Positions 16,835-25,649 of a DNA stretch of 35,375 nt are shown in pieces (the first letter of the stretch is position 1; each line of letters opens with the position of its first letter). The translations under genes were made by a program, and so were the position numbers. The DNA is from Bacteroidales bacterium (GTDB lineage Bacteria > Bacteroidota > Bacteroidia > Bacteroidales > F082). The notes beneath the pieces are model-generated. The model was given only the letters and a program-made list of their open reading frames with translations, searched no databases and was not told the origin of the DNA. Where the stretch lies: the NCBI GenBank assembly GCA_019454985.1, contig JACFNF010000024.1, positions 1 through 35,375 of the forward strand, written 5' to 3'.

Positions 16835-19800
16835 ATGACGAAAAGAATCTATCTAGCCTTGATGGTCGTGCTGTTGGCTGTTTCTGGTTTATTTGCCCAG
16901 AATCCGGAAGTAAAGATTGGAAACGTGACCTCTGGTCCGGGAGAAATACTCGTACCTTTGGAAATGCTCAATTTCACTAATAATGTGAATTCATTTACTT
17001 TCAAAATTAATGTCAACAGTAGCCTGCTACAATTTGATGAATTGACCAATAAGACCGGTTTTACGGAGCCGAATTATCAAGCCTATCAAAATGGGAACCT
17101 TTTGAGTATTGTCTATTACGACATGGGTGCAGGTTACCAGCCCAATGGGAAGATCTTTGATATGAAGTTCACTTACACCGGTGCTGCCAATACTACCTTG
17201 GCGTTTGGTTCCGGGAATGAAGTAACTGCTGGTATTTGGCCAATCGCCAATATCACTTATACGAATGGTACAGTAACCACGACAATGCCAGTTCCTGATC
17301 CGGTTGTGAAAATCGGGGATGTTGTTACGGCTCCCGGTGCTGTTCAGGTTCCTGTCGAAATGCTCAATTTTACGGACAATATTAACTCTTTGACCTTTAA
17401 AATTGATGTACCTGCCGATCTCGTGCAGTTTGTTAGCTTGTCAAATACCTATGCTGGCTTTGCTTCCGGCACATTTATGTATAATCATACCGGTGATGTT
17501 CTCAATATCCAATGGCAAACCACCGGATCTGGCTTCTTGCCTACCGGCCATGTTTTCGATATTACACTGAATTATCTGGGAGGTTTTAATACAGAACTTC
17601 TTTGGCTCCCCGGAAGTGAAGTGACCTACACAGCTCTTCCTGTTCCGAGTGTTTCTTTTATCAAGGGAAGCATTACGCAGATTGCACCTGTGGGTACTAT
17701 TCAAATTGGTTCTGCAAGTGCCTCTATCGGTGACGGAGTTAGCCTTCCTTTAACTTTTAATGGAAGCGGATTAAACGAAGTTTCAGCTTTTACGCTTTTC
17801 CTGAAATATGATAAAACACGTTTAACCTATTTAGGTTATACCGATGCTTTTGATGCTGGTATTCAGGCAAACCATACTCTCAGTGAAGGCCTTATTGCTT
17901 TTGCATGGAATGGCGCTGCAACGGATCTGAGCAATGCAGAAATTCTCAAATTAAATTTTGCATATCTTGGACCTGATGCTACGCAGATTGAATTTATCCC
18001 TGGATGTGAAGTAAATAATGCCCTTGTTTTGCCTTTGGCTGTAACTTACGGTAATGGTTTTGTAAACCCTGTTGCAAGTACTAAAAAAATTGAAATCGCC
18101 GATACTCAGGCATTCCCTGGAGAGGCAGTAATTGTTCCAATTCAAGCTACTGATTTAGGAACTGTTGGTGCAATAGACCTTACTATTCAATTTGATAATA
18201 CAAAGCTTACTCTTGTTGAGTATTCTTTTGATCAGTTAAATGGTCAATGGACTACCAATGCCGGCTTGAACAATGTTTCATTCAAATGGCAATCAAACGA
18301 TGGTGCCACGATCACCGATGGTAATGTCATTAACATGAAATTTGTTTATCATGGTGGTGGAACCGCAGCATTGAATTTTGTCCCTGTTACTGCGGTAACC
18401 GGAACTAATGGATTGCCGGTGAATGTAAACTTTGTGAATGGCGTTGTTACTTCCAGTTCCGGCAATATGACAGCCACAATAGGCACAGTGCACAACTGTG
18501 ACCAGAATACTGCCGTTGTTCCTGTTACGCTTGCCAATTTGAGCAACGTTACTTCATTCACTTTCCCCATCACCTTTGATGGAAATGTTTTAACGTTTGT
18601 TGAATTAGCTGATAAGAATCCTTTGCTCACAGGTATTGAAATCAATTTCAACGCCAATGGTGTGAAGATAGAATGGCACAGCACAACTCCTGTTGACCTT
18701 AACGGAAAACTCTTTGATATGGTTTTCGATTACCAGGGTATGGTTACTGCTGTTAACTTTGCTCCGGATAGTGAAATCACGGGAGACAATGGATTGCTTT
18801 TACCTGTAACCTTTGTAAATGGTTTGGTAGATTGCAACATAGATTACCGCGTTCTGACTCTTTCACATACCGGTAACGGTAGCATTGTTGTTAAAGAAGG
18901 TAATAATGTTTTGAATCCTGATGTTGCCGGAGGCAATACTTATACTGTTTTCTACGGTAAAGTTTTGACTTTGGAAGCTACTGGTGATGAAGGATGGGAA
19001 TTTGCCAACTGGGAAGGCTCGGTGAATAACCTAAACACTGCTGTTACCACGATCAATATGATCAATGACTTTGCCGTGAATGCTGTATTCACTATGATTG
19101 ATTACACTCTTTCACTGGATGCCGATCCTGTTGTTGGCGGTAGTGTCAATGGTGCCGGAATTTATCATTTTGGGGATCAGGTAAATATTGACGCATTGCC
19201 CAACACGGGATATGCTTTTGTAAATTGGACAGATGGCAATGGAACAGTGATTGCCACTACACCTTCTCATAGCTTTAGCATGCCGTCGTCAGATTATAGC
19301 CTGACTGCTCATTTTGCCTTGATTGACTATACCCTGAGCCTTGTCGCTAATCCTGTTGAAGGTGGAACGGTAAGTGGTGATGGAGTTTATCATTATGGTG
19401 ATCAGGTTGTCATTAACGCAGTTGCCAATACTGGATATGCTTTTGTGAATTGGACGGATGCTAACAATACTGTTGTAGCAACTACCGCTTCCTATACAGT
19501 GGACATGCCTGCCAGCGATTATAGCCTGACAGCCAACTTTGTCTTGATTGACTATAACCTTACTCTTACTGCCAGCCCTGTTGCAGGCGGTACTGTAACC
19601 GGTAATGGAACTTATCATTACGGCGATCAGGTAAATATTAATGCCGTTGCCAATACGGGTTATGATTTCGTAAACTGGAAAGATGCCGGAGGAACTGTTG
19701 TCGCTACAACGCCAGCACACACCCTCAGTATGCCGGCCAACGACCTTTCATTGACAGCCTATTTCCAACTCAGAAGTTATACTATTACAGTGGCTGCCAA

Positions 19801-22800
19801 TCCAACCAACGGTGGTACCGTGAGTGGTGGTGGCACCTATGATCACGGCAGCAATGTTACCGTGAATGCAGTACCTGCTTCAGGCTGGGAATTTGTTAAC
19901 TGGACAGATGGTAATGGAGCCGTTGTTTCAACAACCGACAGTTATAGTTTTACGGCTACCCAAAACCTTGCGCTTACAGCTAACTTCAATCTTGTTTACG
20001 TAGCAAGCTTCCCCTTCAGTGAGAACTTTGATGCTGTCACTTTCCCGCCCCTTGGATGGAATGTGTTTGATGTGGATAATGGACCTGTCGTAAAGACCTG
20101 GGCCAGAACAACCAGTCAGAATCATACCATTGGTGGAACGGCCTCGGCCTACCATGTTTATGGCCCTGCCTCACAAACTGAAGACGGATGGCTAGTAACA
20201 CCGAAGATACCTCTTCCGGCTGGAATAGACATTGAGCTTTCTTTCTGGAGCTATATCGCTTATCCTACCTATTATGGGAAGAACAGTGTTTTGATCAGCA
20301 CCAATAGCAATAACCCCATCAGCGGCGATTTTACTGAAATCTGGACAGTCGCTTCAGTTACCACTCCTTGGGTTGAAACTGTTGTTGATTTATCAGCTTA
20401 TGCCGGACAAGAGGTCTTTATTGCATTCCGTTATCAGGGTAGTGATGCACACTCATGGTATCTTGATGATGTTGCTGTTTATGAAAAAATCCTGAATCCT
20501 ACACTTGCTGTTACCCCCACCTCATTAACCGAGACTCATTTTGTACCACCGTCACAGGAGACGACGCAGGTAGTAACCTTGAGCAACACCGGCGGCAGTG
20601 ATTTGACGTGGGAATTGACGGTTAACACCGGCAGTCGTTCATTTGTTGCCAACACACCGGAGGATTACGCCCGTTTACGTTCACGTGAGCAGGCCGACGG
20701 ATTGGTAGTTATCGGCGCCAAAGGAGGCCAGGGCGGTGGATCGAGCAGTCATCAGACGCGCGATGCGATCATTCGACATGACAATGGGGTCAATGACGAT
20801 GCGATTGGTTTGACCAGTGGCGGCACCTTCCACGTAGCGGCCCGATTCCCTGCATCCTTTATGGGGCAGTACAGCGGTATGAAGCTCAACCAGGTAGAAG
20901 TTTACATTAACGATGTACCAAGTCCGTTTGTGTTAAAAGTTTACGGACAAGGCACCGCTACCAGCCCAGGCACAATACTCTATCAGCAGACGTTAGTACC
21001 CCAGGGATCGAGCTGGAATCTGATCACCTTAGACACGCCGGTAGATATTACCGGTCAGGATCTTTGGATTGGTTACACGGTGACCCACGCAGGGGGACAA
21101 TACCCTGCAGGCTGCGATGCAGGCCCACATGTTACGGACGGTGACTGGATTTCGACCGATGGCACATCCTGGAGTCCGCTCAACACTTTGGCAGCGATTG
21201 ACGTTAACTGGAACATTGCCGGTTATCTCATCCCCGGAGTCACCTATGCCAAAGACGTAGGGGTACATAGCTTGGTCAGTCCGGCCAGCGGCGCCAACTT
21301 AGGCGATGAACAAGTTATCGTAAAGGTTAAGAACTATGGTACAGAACCCCAGAGCAACATCAGTGTAAGCTACACCTTCAATGGTGGCAGCCCTGTTACG
21401 GCCACTATTCCCGGTCCATTGGCTGGTGGTGCCACGTTAGACTACACCTTTGCCGGGACAGTCAATTTAGGCACCCCCGGACAGAGCTACACGATTCAGG
21501 CCTGCGCCACCGTCACAGGCGATGAGAACACGGGCAACGACTGCAAGACCTTCACCGTTACGCACGTTGTTCCTGTTTACTGTGATGCCACCACCGGCAC
21601 CCAGGACGAATACATTTCGCGCGTACAGTTAGGCACCATTGACAACAGCAGTGGCTGGCAAGGCGGGGTAGCCGATTACACCGACCAGTACACCGAGATG
21701 GCAGCCGGCAGCAGCGGAGAGATTACAGTTACCAACGGCAACCCATGGTCATCCGACAAGGTCACCGTATGGGTTGACTGGAACAAGGACTATACTTTTG
21801 AGACCGGTGGCAACGAGCAGTTTGTATTGGTCACAACCAATTCAGCCGCTACCTTTACGGGCACTATCGCTGTACCGGCAGGCACCCCCGATGGTCTCTA
21901 CCGCATGCGTATTCGTATGACCTATAGCACAGCTCCGCTGCCATGCGGTAATGCCAGCTATGGCGAAGTAGAAGACTACAGCATCAAGGTTACGGGTGGC
22001 GCCCCTCCCACACCATGGTTGAGTGCCGATGTTACCTCAGGTACGATACCGGCCGGAGGCAGCACCCAGATTACTGTTACCTTCAACAGTGCCTCTTTGT
22101 CCGTAGGCAGCTACACCGGCAGTTTGGACATCACCAGCAACGACCCGGTTAATTCCTCGGTGAGCATTCCTGTAACGCTTAATGTAGAAGAGAGCGATGT
22201 ATGCTATCCGAGCCCGCGCAATCTGACCGGCACATCTCAGAATCAGAATGTCACCCTTACGTGGCAGGTACCCGACTTCACCGGAGGCGGTGGAGGCGGT
22301 GGTGGCCAGACCGAAGACTTCTATGAAGGCTTCGAGGCCGGCACTATTCCCACAGGCTGGACAGTTTACGATGTAGACGGCGACACCTACAATTGGGAGA
22401 ACACGGCAGTCAACTACAGTGGTTTCACAGCCCACACCGGTTTATACTGCATGACCAGCGCCAGCTATGTGAACTATGTAGGGCCATTGACCCCCAACAA
22501 CTGGTTAGTCACCCCCGGCATTAAGGTTACGGCCAATTCAGAGTTGAAGTTCTGGGTAAGCGGACAAGACCCCAACTATGCAGCCGAGAAGTACTATGTC
22601 AAGGTAAGCACCACGGGCAATACACCGGCCGATTTTGGTTCAGCCATTTTCACCGGCGTAGCCACAGGCAGCTATGAAGAGAAAGTGGTAAATCTCTCGT
22701 CCTATGCCGGACAGACGATTTACATAGCCTTCCAGCATACCGATGTTACCGACCAGTTCTATTTGAACTTAGACGATGTAACGGTAACCAATACCGAGAC

Positions 22801-25480
22801 CCGTTCGGCCTATACTGTTCCTGTTACAGCCGGTATATCGCAAGCCATACCATTCCGCACCAGCGGTATGAGTGAGACAGAGATCAACGCCAAGTTACAT
22901 CCCGAGTTTGTATATGTATATGGTGAGTCATCAGAGACCACCCAGCCTGGCGGAACGGTCGTAGCCGTTGCCGGAGGCATCAAACACATGAGTGGCAGTG
23001 GCACGCGTGAACTGTTGTACGACAACGGACCGTTTGTCAACAGCCCAGGCACAGGTCCCAACGGGACAGACCAGAGCGTACTTCAGAACAGTTCCTTAGG
23101 CATGACCACCTATGGAGCCGGAGTACAGTTCTCGGCCGGCAACCGTATGGCCGATGACTTTGTAGTTACCGATCCATGGGAAGTAGAGAGCTTCACTTTC
23201 TACACCTACCAGACCGGCAGCACCACCACCAGCACCATTACCGGCGCCTATGTCCAGGTATGGAATGGAGATCCGACTTCAGGCGGCCAGGTAGTTTGGG
23301 GTGATCTCACCACCAATGTGATGAGCTCCACGGCCTGGACCAATGCATACCGCATGAGTGAGACCGATGCCGGCACTACCCGTCCGGTTATGAGTGTCAC
23401 CTGTGCAACACCCGGTTTAACTTTACAGCCCGGCACCTATTGGGTAGACTTTACTTTGGCCGGCAGTTTGTCAAGTGGCCCGTGGGCACCGCCCATCACC
23501 ATCACCGGTCAGTCCACCACAGGCAATTCCAAGCAGTACACCAGTACAGGTTGGGGTGATTTTGTTGACGGAGGCACGAGCACAGCCCAGGGAGTACCGT
23601 TCTTGGTAGAAGGCACGATCTCCGGCGGCGGCGATGAATGTCCGCATGGCGAGCTGTTAGGTTACAATGTATATCGTGGCAACCAGAAGATAGGCGAGAC
23701 CGTACCCAGTGTACGCACCTATATAGACAGCAATGTAACGCCCGGCACCTATGTTTACGGAGTTACGGCAGTTTATGGCGAGCCCTATCCAGGCGAGTCT
23801 GACCCGGTTACCACGAGTGTAACGGTAAGTCCGGCAGCCACCTTCCCCTTCGAAGAAGACTGGACGAGTGGCAACTTCACGGCCAACAATTGGACTTTTG
23901 ACCCCTCACAAGGCAACTGGGGGATGAATTCGACCACAGGCAACCCAGCTCCGTCGGCCCGCTTTGGCTGGAGCCCATCAACGACCAACTACAGTTACTC
24001 GCTCATCAGCAAGGACATCGCCGCCAACTTAGCCGTTAGCAATGTTACCTTACAGTTCGACATCATGTTGGATAACTATACCAACACCGGAGCCGAGCAG
24101 ATTAAGGTATATATTTGGAACGGTAGCAGTTGGGTATTGTTAGAGACCATTGCCAACACCGGCGATATTCCGTGGACGACCAAGAGCTACGATGTCACGG
24201 CACAGGCCTTAGGCAAGACCACCAAGGTAAGGTTTGAGGCCACCGGCGCCAACACCTTTGATATTGACTATTGGTACCTTGACAACATCAAGGTGTTTGA
24301 AGGCCAGCCGGCTCAGAACCCGGTCATCACGGTAACTCCTGCAGCTTTGCAGTACTGGGTACCCCTTGGCGGCAGCAAGACCCAGCCTTTGACCATAGGC
24401 AATACCGGCCAAGGCCCGTTGAACTGGACAGCCAACATACAGTATCTGACCCGTTTGATGGAGCCCGAGCAAGTGCCCGGAGGACCGAAGTACAATCCCG
24501 GAGTGTTAGAGTTAAGCAAAGCCGGAGCACAGCCAGCAGGAGCTCCCACCACCGACACCCGCGGGACAGTCGTATTACACTATGACGGTGACAATGACGA
24601 TGCCATAGGATTGACCAGCGGAGGCAGCTTCCATGTAGCTGCTCGTTTCCCGAGCGACATGGTAGCCCAGTATTCCGGCTATGTATTGCAGAGCGTGGAT
24701 GTTTACATCAACGATGTGCCTAATCCATCCACCCTGTATATCTGGGGAGCCGGCAGTGCCAATGCACCCGGAGCAGTGCTTCACCAGCAGAACTTCACCG
24801 GCACGGCCGCCAGTTGGAACACCATCACCCTGAGCACGCCTTTGACCCTTACGGGACAAGACATCTGGGTAGGTTACTCAGTGACCCATGCAGCCAGTGA
24901 GTACCCTGCAGGCTGTGATGCAGGCCCGGCTAATCCCAATGGTGACTGGATTTCGACTGATGGCAGCACCTGGGCACACCTGGCCGGTTATGGCTTAGAT
25001 TACAACTGGAACATTCGCGCCCTGATCAGTGGCAGCAGTTATAGCTGGCTAACCCTGAGCAGCAGTTCAGGCACAGTAGCCGCCGGCGGCAGCCAGAATC
25101 TGACCACTACGGCCAACTCCACCGGACTTGGAGCCGGCGCATACTATGCCAACATTTTGATTTCGAGTAACGACCCGGTAACGCCAGTGAAGACCGTACC
25201 TGCCGAGTTGCATGTAGGAGTTGGTATAGAAGAAGACCAGATGAGTTCGATCAGTGTATATCCTGTACCTGCCACCCAGGTATTGAACATCAAGTTGGTA
25301 GGCGGCGTGAAGTCGTTACGTGTTCTGAACTATATGGGTCAGGTTGTTGACGAAGTATCTGTAGAAGGCATGAGTGACTATCGTTACGATGTGAGCCGGA
25401 TGGCTACGGGCGCTTATACCCTGCAGTTCATCAACCAGTCAGGTTCATACTACAACAAGACGGTTCTGATAGGCAGATAA
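16835..25480 (+). CDS. Giant T9SS-secreted protein with five cohesin-like domains
   Basis: A 2881-residue protein. It starts with a clear signal peptide (MTKRIYLALMVVLLAVSGLFAQ, cleaved near residue 22). Five cohesin-like domains follow at about 23-150, 151-287, 286-412, 415-541 and 543-668. They share the pattern 'I....A.PG..V.VP', '(S)FTF.I.(Y/F)', a 'W.(S/T)' strand and a closing '(N)G.V'. Then come five InlB-like repeats (about 669-1055, with F.NWTDGN) and a jelly-roll domain of choice-of-anchor J type (about 1057-1222: FPPLGWNVFDVDNG, WLVTPKI, WYLDDVAVYE). Residues 1228-2881 are identical to residues 998-2651 of the first giant protein and carry the GEVED, CARDB-like, cleaved-adhesin-like and type A sorting domains. 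No catalytic site is seen. The five cohesins suggest a scaffold or glycan-binding role, which is inference. The gene is a head-plus-body chimera relative to the first giant gene. Confidence 0.9.
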   Translation: MTKRIYLALMVVLLAVSGLFAQNPEVKIGNVTSGPGEILVPLEMLNFTNNVNSFTFKINVNSSLLQFDELTNKTGFTEPNYQAYQNGNLLSIVYYDMGAGYQPNGKIFDMKFTYTGAANTTLAFGSGNEVTAGIWPIANITYTNGTVTTTMPVPDPVVKIGDVVTAPGAVQVPVEMLNFTDNINSLTFKIDVPADLVQFVSLSNTYAGFASGTFMYNHTGDVLNIQWQTTGSGFLPTGHVFDITLNYLGGFNTELLWLPGSEVTYTALPVPSVSFIKGSITQIAPVGTIQIGSASASIGDGVSLPLTFNGSGLNEVSAFTLFLKYDKTRLTYLGYTDAFDAGIQANHTLSEGLIAFAWNGAATDLSNAEILKLNFAYLGPDATQIEFIPGCEVNNALVLPLAVTYGNGFVNPVASTKKIEIADTQAFPGEAVIVPIQATDLGTVGAIDLTIQFDNTKLTLVEYSFDQLNGQWTTNAGLNNVSFKWQSNDGATITDGNVINMKFVYHGGGTAALNFVPVTAVTGTNGLPVNVNFVNGVVTSSSGNMTATIGTVHNCDQNTAVVPVTLANLSNVTSFTFPITFDGNVLTFVELADKNPLLTGIEINFNANGVKIEWHSTTPVDLNGKLFDMVFDYQGMVTAVNFAPDSEITGDNGLLLPVTFVNGLVDCNIDYRVLTLSHTGNGSIVVKEGNNVLNPDVAGGNTYTVFYGKVLTLEATGDEGWEFANWEGSVNNLNTAVTTINMINDFAVNAVFTMIDYTLSLDADPVVGGSVNGAGIYHFGDQVNIDALPNTGYAFVNWTDGNGTVIATTPSHSFSMPSSDYSLTAHFALIDYTLSLVANPVEGGTVSGDGVYHYGDQVVINAVANTGYAFVNWTDANNTVVATTASYTVDMPASDYSLTANFVLIDYNLTLTASPVAGGTVTGNGTYHYGDQVNINAVANTGYDFVNWKDAGGTVVATTPAHTLSMPANDLSLTAYFQLRSYTITVAANPTNGGTVSGGGTYDHGSNVTVNAVPASGWEFVNWTDGNGAVVSTTDSYSFTATQNLALTANFNLVYVASFPFSENFDAVTFPPLGWNVFDVDNGPVVKTWARTTSQNHTIGGTASAYHVYGPASQTEDGWLVTPKIPLPAGIDIELSFWSYIAYPTYYGKNSVLISTNSNNPISGDFTEIWTVASVTTPWVETVVDLSAYAGQEVFIAFRYQGSDAHSWYLDDVAVYEKILNPTLAVTPTSLTETHFVPPSQETTQVVTLSNTGGSDLTWELTVNTGSRSFVANTPEDYARLRSREQADGLVVIGAKGGQGGGSSSHQTRDAIIRHDNGVNDDAIGLTSGGTFHVAARFPASFMGQYSGMKLNQVEVYINDVPSPFVLKVYGQGTATSPGTILYQQTLVPQGSSWNLITLDTPVDITGQDLWIGYTVTHAGGQYPAGCDAGPHVTDGDWISTDGTSWSPLNTLAAIDVNWNIAGYLIPGVTYAKDVGVHSLVSPASGANLGDEQVIVKVKNYGTEPQSNISVSYTFNGGSPVTATIPGPLAGGATLDYTFAGTVNLGTPGQSYTIQACATVTGDENTGNDCKTFTVTHVVPVYCDATTGTQDEYISRVQLGTIDNSSGWQGGVADYTDQYTEMAAGSSGEITVTNGNPWSSDKVTVWVDWNKDYTFETGGNEQFVLVTTNSAATFTGTIAVPAGTPDGLYRMRIRMTYSTAPLPCGNASYGEVEDYSIKVTGGAPPTPWLSADVTSGTIPAGGSTQITVTFNSASLSVGSYTGSLDITSNDPVNSSVSIPVTLNVEESDVCYPSPRNLTGTSQNQNVTLTWQVPDFTGGGGGGGGQTEDFYEGFEAGTIPTGWTVYDVDGDTYNWENTAVNYSGFTAHTGLYCMTSASYVNYVGPLTPNNWLVTPGIKVTANSELKFWVSGQDPNYAAEKYYVKVSTTGNTPADFGSAIFTGVATGSYEEKVVNLSSYAGQTIYIAFQHTDVTDQFYLNLDDVTVTNTETRSAYTVPVTAGISQAIPFRTSGMSETEINAKLHPEFVYVYGESSETTQPGGTVVAVAGGIKHMSGSGTRELLYDNGPFVNSPGTGPNGTDQSVLQNSSLGMTTYGAGVQFSAGNRMADDFVVTDPWEVESFTFYTYQTGSTTTSTITGAYVQVWNGDPTSGGQVVWGDLTTNVMSSTAWTNAYRMSETDAGTTRPVMSVTCATPGLTLQPGTYWVDFTLAGSLSSGPWAPPITITGQSTTGNSKQYTSTGWGDFVDGGTSTAQGVPFLVEGTISGGGDECPHGELLGYNVYRGNQKIGETVPSVRTYIDSNVTPGTYVYGVTAVYGEPYPGESDPVTTSVTVSPAATFPFEEDWTSGNFTANNWTFDPSQGNWGMNSTTGNPAPSARFGWSPSTTNYSYSLISKDIAANLAVSNVTLQFDIMLDNYTNTGAEQIKVYIWNGSSWVLLETIANTGDIPWTTKSYDVTAQALGKTTKVRFEATGANTFDIDYWYLDNIKVFEGQPAQNPVITVTPAALQYWVPLGGSKTQPLTIGNTGQGPLNWTANIQYLTRLMEPEQVPGGPKYNPGVLELSKAGAQPAGAPTTDTRGTVVLHYDGDNDDAIGLTSGGSFHVAARFPSDMVAQYSGYVLQSVDVYINDVPNPSTLYIWGAGSANAPGAVLHQQNFTGTAASWNTITLSTPLTLTGQDIWVGYSVTHAASEYPAGCDAGPANPNGDWISTDGSTWAHLAGYGLDYNWNIRALISGSSYSWLTLSSSSGTVAAGGSQNLTTTANSTGLGAGAYYANILISSNDPVTPVKTVPAELHVGVGIEEDQMSSISVYPVPATQVLNIKLVGGVKSLRVLNYMGQVVDEVSVEGMSDYRYDVSRMATGAYTLQFINQSGSYYNKTVLIGR
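16901..18838 (+). repeat. Five tandem cohesin-like domain repeats
   Basis: Units of about 127-137 codons. Conserved features are a first strand (VKIGNV, VKIGDV, IQIGSA, IEIADT, ATIGTV), a PG or equivalent turn, '(V)P(V/L)', a central 'F.I.(F/Y)D' strand and a final 'G.V' strand. This fits the cohesin fold (PF00963-like). They are clearly related to each other but well diverged. Confidence 0.75.
18839..20000 (+). repeat. Five tandem InlB-like repeats
   Basis: Units of about 75-85 codons with 'GG.V.G.G.YH.GDQV.I.A..NTGY.FVNW.D..G.V.ATT...(S).(P)..D.SLTA.F'. Units two to four begin with the same IDY(T/N)L phrase and are the most alike. The pattern belongs to the divergent InlB B-repeat / Listeria-Bacteroides repeat group. 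Confidence 0.8.
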
Positions 25481-25536
25481 GCTGCGATTGGACAGACAAT
25501 AACAAAGGGGGTCAATCTGACCCCCTTTTTTTGTTT
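20516..25536 (+). repeat. Copy 2 of 5,021-bp near-identical direct repeat
   Basis: Matches 3905-8925 in the same orientation. It runs from codon 1228 of the third giant gene through its stop codon and terminator. The join on the left lies in the linker after the jelly-roll domain (VTPTSLTETHF here, YDPTSLTETHF in the first gene). The single base difference found is C at 25523, T in copy 1. The copies enclose 11,590 bases that hold the second giant gene and the head of the third. Confidence 0.95.
25507..25532 (+). terminator. Rho-independent terminator, copy 2 variant
   Basis: GGGGGTCA, loop ATC, TGACCCCC, then seven T: a perfect eight-pair stem 26 bases after the stop codon. Identical to the copy at 8896-8921 except for the base at 25523. 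Confidence 0.93.
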
Positions 25537-25649
25537 CTCACTTTGTTCGTATTTTTGCTCCTCTATGTTGTGCAAAAGGAATTAAGACTTAAATTCTTTG
25601 ATTTGGCACAAGCGAGTCCTATAATAAACAAATACATTTTGTAGAGTAG

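Noticed and set aside
18839..20000. CRISPR-like periodicity in the repeat region
   Set aside because: The period is about 230 bases, lies in frame and encodes InlB-like protein repeats. There are no short palindromic repeats with unique spacers.
3905..25536. Composite transposon or other mobile element carrying the 5-kb repeats as ends
   Set aside because: The repeats encode only structural domains. There is no transposase, no terminal inverted repeat and no target-site duplication at the boundaries.
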